Positions 53,301-64,000 of a stretch of 64,000 bases of DNA are shown here, in pieces; position 1 is the stretch's first letter, and every line of letters starts with the position of its first letter. Position numbers and translations under genes: made by a program. The stretch covers positions 298,728-362,727 of the forward strand of contig VXBM01000879.1 of NCBI GenBank assembly GCA_013400155.1. Reading direction: 5' to 3'. The notes under the pieces were generated by a model. That model saw only the letters and a program-made list of their open reading frames with translations. It had not been told where the DNA came from and ran no database searches. The DNA comes from Helopsaltes ochotensis. Its lineage: Eukaryota; Chordata; Aves; Passeriformes; Locustellidae.

Positions 53301-56300
53301 GCCCCAAATAACACTCTAGTTGTACTAAGGGAGATATCAGTGTGTACTCCAGACATTATTTGTAACGTCAGTAAGTAAAGAAGACAGTGATATAAACACT
53401 GTCTGGAGACACTTGAAGAGCTGGAAATGGAGCTAGTGAAGTCAGAGAAGATGAAGAATAGACACAAACAATGCAGGAAGTGTGTGGGGAGGGAATCTTA
53501 AGTACATGACTTCACTAAATTGATTTCCTCCTACCCCAAAAGAGCATTGGAAAACATTCTTTTGGATTTCAAAGAGGACAATTTTGTGCTTAGAGTATCT
53601 TAAGTAAACAAAGCTGAGTGTTAAGTGAGGAACTTCTAAAAATTACCAGCTTGCTAAAATGACATGCAAATAAAAGTACAAAGCTGTGGTTTAATTCGAC
53701 TACTCAACTCTCCCACTAATTATTCACTCCTCCATGGTTTTCAGGCTTTACCGAAGCCCAAATCACTGCACATAAAGTAAGACTGCTTTGAAATAGCCAA
53801 CACAAGCCTCATCATGTATCCTAACTTCTTTTTCATTGGACTTCAAAACATCTTCACACTGGAGGTAATCCTGTGTCCAACCTCACAGCCCCCCTCAGGC
53901 CTAAAAACATATTTCAAAGCATCACACAGACTAAGCCTGAACATCTCAGGAAGCAAAAGCTTTGGTCTATGACTTAAAACAGTTTCATTATTTAAAACCT
54001 TGGAAAATCTAGGGAACTGATTGATCCCTGCTCTCATGCCCAGAGGAACAGCTACACGACTACATTTAAGCAACTGGACAGCTAATTTTTCAGTGCAAGT
54101 TCTCTAAATGCAGTAGTCCCATGAAATCAAAACTGGAATTCAAGCCTCTCTTTGTAAGCCTTCCACCTGCTTGCCTTGAGTTGATTTAAGGAAGCACAGC
54201 CTTTTTCCCTCTTGTTTAGATGACAATTTTGATGTAAACGTTCTGACAAGTTACTCATTCAGAGCCAGTTTTAAAGAAAAGCATTGCTTTTATCTAGTGA
54301 TAAAATTTTGATTATGTTTGTGATTTATAAAGATTACTGTAAAAAGGCCAGGTTGCAGATGACAGTCTGCCTACATCCTACAGCCCACAGCTGCATAAAA
54401 CAGAGGAACTTCAGCATCACAGCCTTTGAAAAATGATTAATGATGACTTCATCTTTCCACAAATAGGTATGGAAAAAAACAGAACCATTATGCCTGGAAA
54501 ATAAATTCGCCAACAAAAATATCGTAGCCTAAGTCATTTTCTAAATGGACATGTTACTTCCCTGTAATAAAATACACTTGCTCTGCATTCAGACAGAAAG
54601 TAGTAAGTGAATGTATTTAACATCAAAATATAATTTTGTTTAACTCTTCAGTCCTGGGTTTACTTTGGAAAAGAACCCAAACAATTTGAAGTTTTCCAAT
54701 CAGTAAATAAAAGATTATGATCTCTAAGTCATACATAACTCAGCCCCAGCAAACTGATATCTCTTATCACAGTATTGATACCCAGTTGCATTTGGAGCAG
54801 CTGATAGTGCCATCAGTTCATACGAGAAAATGCACTCAGTACAGAAATCATTCCAGGGATAAAATTTATCTCTTGTGATGCATTAGATGCCGCTACTTTA
54901 ATTGCTGCTGCTATCAAAACTCATGAATAAAAGTGATGTCAACACTCAGTCATGATTATTGATCAAAAATGCCTCATTAAAACCAGAGAATTTTGCACAT
55001 TGACACTCCACCAACTGCAAAGGATTGGCGGGGTTCAGAGATGAGCCCCTGCCATCTGCACATGAATATGTATCAAGGGTTCATTTGATTAGTAACAACT
55101 TACACTCGTTACAACAACCATAAAGAGCACCACGTAAAGAAGGACTAAGGGAGTTATTTCAGCCTACAAGGTTCCTGCTTGAGATACACTGACACCTTCA
55201 GAAGGTGAACAGACACTCCAGCAGCACATCACTTCTAATCAAGGCTTCTAACAAATCAAAATCAAATCAGAATGGACAGGCTCAGACAAGCAGCTGCCAA
55301 TGTGAAAGACTAACAATAGTGCATCTGTCTGAAGGTAAAAAATCCACCCAAAGTTGTAATCTAATCAACGAACTTGCCCTAAAATCTGAATTTTTATGGT
55401 TCAAACTGGAGAATGACTCTCTCAGTTTTTTGAGATCATATAGTGAACGCTGCTGCCACGTACTCCTCATGGAAAGCCTTTACCTCAGCTTTCAGACTGT
55501 CTCACACATGAAGTTCTTCTCATGGCCAAGTCCCTGCTGGGCTGTAATACTGCATCCCTTTAGATTTTTCTGGAACACTAGGTTTATTGCTATTTCACTA
55601 CACTTAAACACTGTTGGTTATATTTTTGCCATCCTGTAAGGGTCTAAAGCACACCTTTGCACAGCTCTTCAGTCACAGCCTAAATTTCCCTAATACTTCA
55701 GAGTTGAGATTGGAATCCCATAGGACTGCTCTCCCACAATTCTGAACTGCTCCTGTGGATCAAGGCACAGTGGACAGCACCTAATTTCTCAACCTCTTTC
55801 ATATTATTCCATGTTATGACCTTGTAACAACACAAAATTGATATGCAAGAGAAGGAAAAAAAAAACGTTCCACAAGTAACTAAGTGGAATCACAAAGAAA
55901 ATGAAACTCAAGTAAACAGGGACAAAAAGCATCAGGCATCCAGAAAATAATAAATTACTCTGGAAAAACAATGGTTTTTTTCTCTACACTGATCATGGCT
56001 TTTAAAGACTCAGTTGCTCCTCTCTTGGCTCCACTTCATGCACGGGACACAATATTATTATTTACCCTTGGCTCTATCCTCACTGCCCTTAATTACAGGC
56101 ATGGAGCACCCAACTAAAAGCAGGACATGAGCCACAATTGCCCTTGCAGATGGAAGCAAGGCCAGGAATGAGGGTCATGGACTTAAAATCCCAGGGTTGT
56201 GCCAACGTCACAAAAGCATCACAGAGAACTTGATCCCAACATTTCTGGCATCCATGGCAACTTCTCAAATGGCCCTGCCTATAGAGACATGCTCTTCTAA

Positions 56301-58388
56301 GAAAAATCCCACTTGCCACTAGACACAGGTGGTGAGTAAGTTACCTGACAAACAATGCAAACACCTACTCTTTCAACTAAGAAACCTTCCAGCACTCACT
56401 CGTATTAGGCAATATGGTAGAGAAAATTATCGATAGAATTGAAATTTGTATCTTGAGATATGTTTTAAATGTCAGTAAGTATTGAGGAAGACGCGAGGGA
56501 GGCAATACAAAAAACAAACCTACAATTAATGATCAATCATTAAAATACACTATATGTAAAAAATGTGTGCTTCACTGCGTATTTTTAACTATAATAGAGG
56601 TATTTCATAGATACTAACAGAATGGAAAAATGCCTCTACAAAGAGCATAAAACAATTATCTTTTTAGAAGTATTTTGGATGGGTTTCTCAACCGTATCAT
56701 CAGATAGAGATTTTTAACAACGTAATGTATTTAAAGTGGATAAGTCCAATTTTCATCTGAATTTCTAAAGGTCCTCTCAGATTTTTATTTGCCAAATACA
56801 TTTCACCACAAGAGCTCTAATCAGTGACCTGAAAGCCAGATACTCTCCAGCTTTGTTTTGCAAATCATATTACATAAAACAAAGATAAGCCTAAGTCAGA
56901 GTGAAAAAATATATTAGATGGATAAAACACTTTTAGATAAGAGGCTCAAAAATTATCCCTGAACCAAAGCTATTAATAGGATTAAACTTCAGCATCTCCC
57001 ACAAACAAAAGTTCCAAGCAAAGTCAAGTCTAGATGCTAAGCAAGGAAGCTCTGTATAACATTCTTTCAGCCTGGCACATGTTTAAGTAAGGATGCCATG
57101 GGCAGCCTGAGTGCAGATACTCAGCCATGCAGACTAAAGGGCAGTTTCACAAGATGCCATACATCACTCTTCCCCAAGGACTCACCACAAAGTAAGCAAT
57201 GCCCATGAGGGAAGAGGCATGCTGTAGTATTTATGTGTATCTGGGAGGCTGTTTTCAGATTCCATGTAGATTAAATAAAAACTTTTCTCTCCTCCTCTTA
57301 AGCTCCACTGCAGTGATGACCTCTAAGAAAGCTGCACAGTTCTCCTGCCGCCACAGCTGCATTTCACACGGATTATTCTCCAGTTTTGAGCAAACTCGCA
57401 CTGAAGTGAGCTTTCCCCAGCCAGGCACAAGCAGTACACTCCACCTTACTCTAGCTCCAAATGAATACCTAATGTATCCTGTTGAAACACAGTATTTGGC
57501 TTTGCCACAATTTAGATGCAGTGATCCCTGCAATGGCTGAACAGGCCAAGGTCATTCATCACTGTAAATGCATTCAGTCTCACCTGTCCTAGAGGCAGGG
57601 AGATGCACACTAAGTTAATTAGGAGAGGAAATAAAGTACATATTAAGCAGCTTCCTTCCACACTGAAGCTTGTTTTGATCTTTTAAAACAGATGAAAATT
57701 ATCTTCACAAAAATTAAGAGTTCTTACTGTTTATATTCTTCAGTAAATTTACCCTCCTGATATATCATCCTGATTCTAGAGCTCATTTTGCAGCCAGTGA
57801 CTGATCTCCTACTCTCCTCCTAATCAAAACCATTTTAATCACCTTTAACTTTCCCCTCCTTTGTTTTCTTGGTTAAAACCTCTGTCTGTTGAGATAGCAG
57901 CAATCAACTTGTACTGACTGATGATGGGAGATCAATACACACAACAATCCACAATTTCTGGAGGGGACCCTGCATTATGTGCTCTGCACCAGACTGCCAC
58001 TGCTGGCTTTGGGGAGCACATTATTCCAGTTCAACACCACTATGGTGGAGCTCTGGTGAGCTCATGCTTGGCAAACACTTCACTAAATTAGGGAATATGA
58101 CTTCTAAATGCTGTCTAAACACAATTCCATCATAAAAAAGGTCCAAATGTTGTACTGGCTGTACAGAGGGACAAAAAGACTCAAAACCTGCACTTCCACT
58201 CCATAGCCTTCTGTGGAGTAAAGTTAATAATAACTTCAGCCCATCAACTTCTTCTTGCCAGGTTAGAGTTTGAACCAATACCTCCTTTCCCAATGAGATG
58301 AAAAGTTTATCAGGTTTTCTTTTATTTGGTAAATTTTATTAATAAACATTTTCCACCTAGCAAAAAGAGTTAAAGGACACCCCTTTTC

Positions 58389-58439
58389 ACGTGCACGTTA
58401 CAGGGGTGTCTACTTCAAACACAGGGTCAACCCTGTAAC
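58389..58439. repeat. E-box palindrome next to a 9-bp inverted repeat
   Basis: ACGTGCACGT (58389-58398) is a 10-bp palindrome that overlaps a CACGTG-type E-box (58388-58393). The inverted repeat GTTACAGGG (58397-58405) and CCCTGTAAC (58431-58439) follows, and a nested ACAGGG/CCCTGT hairpin is present at 58421-58436. This may be a protein-binding cluster or chance. Confidence 0.5.
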
Positions 58440-61400
58440 TGTTCACTTTCCCATAAATATTACAGACAGTAAAAACCTGCTGGGCTCAATTGGACAGTTC
58501 TATTTTGCTTCTCTTAAGTCTGTTGCTAGATATTCTGCCATATTCTTTAAGAAGTGCGTTGCTTTTTCATGCTTAGAGGCAAAATGTAATACCAACACAA
58601 GGAAAAAATAAAAGGAAAAAAATTGTATAAGGATAGCTCAGGTTGCATTACAGAACTGTAACCTTGCTAAACTCCTAAATTTCAGTGAGACAAAACATAT
58701 AATTCACTTCCATGAAGACTGGTATTTCATTATAACAACGGACAATCCTCTTGCACACACATAATGAGCAAAAGCACAACTGCCAAGTGAGGAAATCCCA
58801 TCTTTGAGTTCTGAAACTTCTCAAAAGCATGTACACACCAAGTAATACACTCCAAACCAGGAGCAGATGGAGCTCCTCCACTATTCAGATATTAGTTTAA
58901 ATCAACAAAATCTAGGTGTTCCGACCCTACCACTCTGAGAGCTCCCACAGGGAGGGCTGGTGAGGTGATGGGTCATACAGGAAGAACCAAAAGTAGAACT
59001 AGAACCAAACAGTGAAGCCCCATACAAGCCCAGCTCCAGGGGATAACAAGGAAAGCAACTCCAGACCCAACACAAGCTCCCTCCAATACACCTGCAAAAA
59101 TTCCACTTGATGTCAGTTCTATCTTCTCTGGCTGTAGGCAGTTCTGCAGGAAATAACCACATAAAAATCCATACAAAACCAAAAAAGCCCACACCACCAA
59201 ATCCCTGTACTTTTCCATTTCAGATTAGAAGCAACCTTAACCTGCAGTGGACAGGGCAAACCTTTACATGTTCAAAACAGCCAAGAATAAAACCATAACT
59301 CATTCTTGTCATAGAGAGGAAAAACATGGATAGCATTTTTAAATGTTTCAAGGTGATTGCATGTATTCACGTGGTTGGACAGTAAACAGATGTTTCTCCA
59401 CAGAATCCTGGACTACAAGTGTATGAGAAAGCAGAAATGCTGAAAGAATGCAGCTGACCTTCTCTTAGGGCACAGTAACGACCACACAGTCACAGCCAAG
59501 AGAAATGGAGCCCAACTGCAAAAACATTAAGATACGTACACTTGGGGAAAAACCAGGATATGAGATACTTAGAAAAGACTAGCAAAATATGGAATCAGCA
59601 TTTTATAACAGTGAAGTCTTTGATGCAGAAAACTTCAGAGTCCCGTAGTACATTTTTCACTTGTTTTACTTACGTTGCTGGCTATTAAGTCACACTTCCC
59701 ACAGTGGGGAAGAGGTTAGGCCAGCAGAGACAGAAGTGCAAAAACTACAAAAGCGATACCTCAACATTCATGAGGCCAGTACGGGACCCTAAATAAAGCT
59801 CCCCTACCCTCATTTCACCAGGCTACTTTCTATAGTAAAACACTAATGTAGCTTTTAAGACTTAAAAGCACAACCACCCACACCCAAGCCTGTTAGAACA
59901 CGGTAACTTCCTACAGAGCTCCTAACAGAGAGCCAGCCCTAAGCAGAGCTGTTGGGTGAAAAAAGGAAAGACTCTGATGTGTGGGACACGAGAGCCTCTC
60001 ACCAGCTCATCAAAGCCTCTGCAGGTTATCAGCCTCCTGAAGTGAGAAATGCCCTGGATCATCTTTTAATGATGTCATCTGAAATCATTCAAAAAACAAG
60101 GGTGTTAAGCTCCCCCGACAGGTAACTGGGGTGTGGGAGGAAGATGACAGAAGCCTTTCCCTCTAGTCAAGTATAATCTGAATCCTGTTTCTAATGCACT
60201 GCAGCACAAGAAATTTTTTTTTTCATATTAACAACTCTCAAAATGATTGGCGTATACATGTTGATAATCATTAAAAAGTTACCTAAATTTGAAAAACACT
60301 TTTCATTTGGTATATCTATAGGATGAAATGATCACAGCTTTACCAATTAGTGGCCACATGTCAAAATAGGTTTTCTATAACCAGACTTACAAACAGATCA
60401 GAATCCCAAGGACACCTTTGTGTATCAAATATACAGCACTACCAGAAATAATCACAATAAAATAGGCTATTTGTTGTGCATGAAAACATAAACAAAACTA
60501 AAGAGATTTATGGCAAGAAACACTGACTTTGCAATCCAGTGAAAATTTAAGATGCAAGAACTGTTGCTGTGAACATTTAATTTCCACAAGCAATACCAGT
60601 TAGATCAAGCATTGACTTGTACTGTGCTGGAAAAGCTGGAATTATAGAATAAAGCTGTTCTGCATGGCAAGCTTCTGAAGGCAACCTTCCTGTATTATAC
60701 ATGAAGTTCTCTTTCAGTACAGTCATTCTGAGCAGGGTTTTGAAGATCTAGGGGTTTTTAGTTAGCTCCTTTCTCCTACTGTTGATATGATCCAAGCCTC
60801 TCCCTCCCCATGGCTGCTACAGCAACTGTGGAAAAAAAAAGATGTGGCAATAACAAACTCCTTAAATAGTTTCTTGCCTTCTTTCTCAACATCTGCCAGG
60901 AGCCCAGCATCTAATCTTGCAATAAATTCTTTTCCAAGCTTCCCTTTTTGGTTAGGTATTTGCTATCCAAGGCTTCTAGATATCCCTGCTCTCATATCAA
61001 AAAAGTTCTAAAGCTGCCGCAAGCCCATTTCTCTCCTCCCTCATTTTTGCAAAAATCTCCCTGTACAAACCAGAAAACCCCAAGTTTTGGAGTTTTTCCT
61101 GGAGTGCACATACTTACTTCATCTGATAGATATCAAAACAACTTGTAGCAACCGTTTGTTTCAAAAATCCCGCAAAGTTTCTAAGTCAATTCTAAGATGT
61201 TGCATGCTTCCTCCTGCATTCTCCTACAAAGAAATGGTATGTATATTACAAATCAAGTACAAACTTTATTTTTCGCAGTGCATAGAACTGGAAAAAAGAT
61301 ACGACTGCTTTGATTTTTAATTAAAAGCTGAACTGCCACTACAGTACCTCTGTTCTCTCACAATTGAGCTATTCACTAGATTTCCTATCCAATGGAATTA

Positions 61401-64000
61401 CATTTGATTTGCATTGTGCTCAATTTCCTTTAGAAAAGTTCCTTCCTACATCAGCCTCTCATTTCTCTGGAAGCAACACACCATTTAACTATGTATAGAA
61501 CTAGCAAAACTTCAGAGCCACTTCCCCATTCTACATCAATGATTTAACAAAAACGTCATATTATGCCTTGAAATAAAAAGGATTTTTTTTCCCCCAAAGC
61601 TAGCACTACACAACATACAGCTAGGATCACTATTAACCAATTATTTCAACTGGTGTTCTAGAAAGTTGAACAGATATCCACTAACCCCTTAAGCAGTCAG
61701 TTTAAATCCACATGCCAAATCAAACAGTACTGATGTTTGGCAACTGTGTCAATACCATTACAATAACAATTCCCCCATAATTCAACATGTATGCACACAG
61801 ACTTTCCAACTTGGATGCTGATAAAAGCTCATAGTTTCCACATGTCCCAAATTTTCAAGCATTCAAAAAGCATCTGAACAAACCTATTGGTGTAAAATGT
61901 CCATCCAGTTCCCCTAAGCACAAAATAAATCTTCTTTGATCCAAGTTATCCTTGACTTACATGTAACTAAGAAAGTAACTGTGTACTTTTTCATTCTTAC
62001 CTTCCCCCTCAATAAAGAATAAAGGAGAAAATTAGACCACAGACAGGACAGTAAAAACATATTAATCTGATTCCACAAAACTATTCTTAAAATTTCTAAC
62101 TTTTGACATGGGGATATTCCACAGCAACTACAGCCTTTACTGTCCAAGTCCTCCAACACTTGAGTCCAGTGCTCCTACTTTACTGCTGTGTGATGCTCTC
62201 CTAGGACTCCAAGATGGCCTGGGATAGAACTGAATTTATCCTACAACAAGTTACCAATAACAATCCAGGGGTTGCTAAATCCAAAAAACCTAAGTTTCAT
62301 CAAAGCATGTGTTATAATAAGTCAGCTGAGAAAAGAGAATCCACTGTGAGTGATCCAAAAAAAAGACAGAGCCTTTTTCCTGCCCACTGGTTCCCTGCCA
62401 GTGAATCCTTTTGGGCTCAGCAGGTTTGTCAGTCTGTAGATTAATTTAGCTGCTTCCCTTCCTTATGGAGCGTGGAGTCTCTGGGGCTTTTCTCTTCACT
62501 GCTCCTTCTGTCACTTCTTGGGAGCTGTGCCTTTCTGCAGCTCCTGCCAGGTGTCCTGTCGTGTCTGGGAACCCCTCTCCAAGAGCAGGCTGCTGTGCCC
62601 CAAGGAAAGGAGCTGCCTCCCATCTCCCACTTGGTACCTGGGATCCACACTCCCTTGGACAAAGATTGCAGGCACACAACAAAGTGAAATGGAAAGAAAG
62701 CAATCCCTAAAGTCCACAGCCACCATGCCAGCCTTCTCAGTTCTGCTGTTAAATTTCAACTACAGGAATTTAACCACTACCCCTGATACTGCATCAAAAC
62801 CCTCACAGTGGGAAATGAAATGGACCACTACACTAAACACTGGTAAGATGTTCTATCCCCTCAATCTCCTTTTTAAAGATCATAGCTCAGTTGTCGGCCT
62901 TACAATAATGAGAAGAGTCCACAACATGAAGAATTCAATGCTGCAGAGCATTGTGTCAGGAGTCCAACTCAATGCATTGGCGAAGGCACCAAAATATTTC
63001 TGAGTACAGCCTGAAACCATAAATAATAAATAGTTAAACTACCAGTAAGTTAAAGGCCAAACCTTGTTTCTAATATGGCTTATTACAACAAGAAAAAGGA
63101 CAAACTAAATCTACATCTGTCACAAGCCAAAGAAATGGCTCTTTTCTAAAAGACTACCTCAGAAAGGTACTGAATTTGGAACAACATGAAAAAATCAAGA
63201 AGGACAAATCAAACAGAAGCTGCCTATTAAAGACATTTCTTAAGGAGAAGGAAGCTTCTGCAACGCCAATAAGTGACCAGTTAAAAAAGTGTTCTGAGAT
63301 CTTATCTCTGGACCCTTCGATCAGCACCACACTTTAGAAAAAAACAGTAAGCAAAGGAGACTGTTCCAGATGAAACAGTCAACAACACATCAGAATGCTA
63401 AGCTAGGAAGCAAGAGCATTTCTAAATTTCATGACCAAAATTACCTGCTGCACCTGTCACAGGCCATTAAATTTCATCTAGGAAGGGTTTCCACCTTGGA
63501 AAAGCTGTAGCAAAAATTTACATTTTCAATTTCAACGTCTCAGTCGATGGCTACAATGTTTTCCCAAATGGTAGCTTGTCCAAAAGATGAATCATCTTCA
63601 TTGTCAAACACATATGCCTCACCTCCAGAGTCAGTTATTCAGCATCTGTTTTAGTGATTGATACTTGTTATGTGTCTCCCTCCAAAAGAACACAAGCATT
63701 CCTACCTGCTGGTTTTCTATATAGCAGAGGCATTTGTAATTGCTCTTTCTGAAAAGCATTATGTCTCTAATTGTCAATGTTCTACATGTTTTTATGGCTC
63801 TTTTCTATGTTCTCAAGAACTTGGTAAGCAGGCACCATGGTCATGGCTGTATTTTAAAACCAAACTTGGATGGAGACAAAGCGAAAATCTCCTACTCCAT
63901 TTCCATTTCACCTCATTTTCTCTCCCACCCTTCACCATCTCTCACTAACACCGAATAAGGATGCACCTCCAGCTGAGACTCTCAGGTGTCACAGAGGGCA

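Larger units (their letters stand above)
25337..64000. other. Upstream sequence or 5'UTR introns of GULP1; no gene supported
   Basis: This is 38.7 kb of mostly AT-rich sequence upstream of the start-codon exon in gene orientation. Because that exon has an acceptor, at least part of this stretch should be 5'UTR intron, and noncoding exons may be hidden in it that I cannot place by eye. Landmarks are GC-rich patches at about 26730-27000, 28830-29140 (CpG cluster), 35210-35300, 44800-44990, 50970-51310, 52920-53150 and 62460-62650; one CR1 fragment at 42452-42662; a 16-base direct repeat at 35513/35545; and simple repeats. Open frames of up to 161 codons occur but none shows splice context or family resemblance. 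I recognise no second gene, tRNA or other RNA gene. Confidence 0.6.

Noticed and set aside
55205..55639. 144-codon plus-strand frame
   Set aside because: No family resemblance, no splice context and no codon bias; consistent with chance.
58021..58293. 90-codon minus-strand frame with protein-like reading
   Set aside because: It reads plausibly, but there is no start context, splice boundary or recognisable family; kept out as a chance frame.
62518..63003. 161-codon plus-strand open frame, the longest in the window
   Set aside because: It has no recognisable domain, no splice signals consistent with an exon and a mixed composition typical of chance frames; it crosses from a GC-rich patch into AT-rich sequence.

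Overview
The window reads as nuclear DNA from a bird. It is AT-rich, has no dense coding content, carries three truncated LINE fragments with the typical avian CR1 3' end, and contains two short exons of a vertebrate gene separated by long introns. There is no operon structure and no bacterial or viral gene set. The long-looking open frames are chance frames: they lack splice context, domain character and family resemblance.

The one gene I can name is GULP1 (engulfment adaptor, CED-6 homologue, PTB-domain protein), on the minus strand. Coding exon 1 lies at 25248-25275, with 61 bases of 5' untranslated sequence continuing to 25336, and reads MNRAFSRKK plus the first base of the next codon. 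Coding exon 2 lies at 12740-12801 and completes that codon as D, then reads KTWMHTPEALSKHYIPYNAK, the lead-in and start of the PTB domain. Both exons have near-consensus donors and pyrimidine-rich acceptors, and the phases fit exactly (1, then 0). Only the first 30 residues are encoded here. I could not find the next exon, which should begin FLGSTEVEQPKG, so it should lie beyond the low-coordinate edge.

Layout: 1-12739 is the start of the second coding intron, with two CR1 pieces at 6896-7325 and 8731-8786. 12802-25247 is the first coding intron (12,446 bp). It holds a GC-rich patch with a 13-bp perfect hairpin (15952-16560) and a candidate unreported cassette exon at 22184-22330 or 22345. 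25337-64000 is upstream of the start-codon exon and is most simply 5'UTR intron or upstream sequence. It holds a CpG-rich patch near 29030-29130, one CR1 piece at about 42452-42662 and assorted simple repeats. No second gene could be supported there.

The most interesting observation is the minus-strand cassette between the two GULP1 exons. It is an open, phase 1-1 segment of 147 or 162 bases with a GTGAGT donor and two in-frame CTGCAG acceptors. If spliced, it would insert 49 or 54 residues, including four cysteines, immediately before the PTB domain without disturbing the frame.
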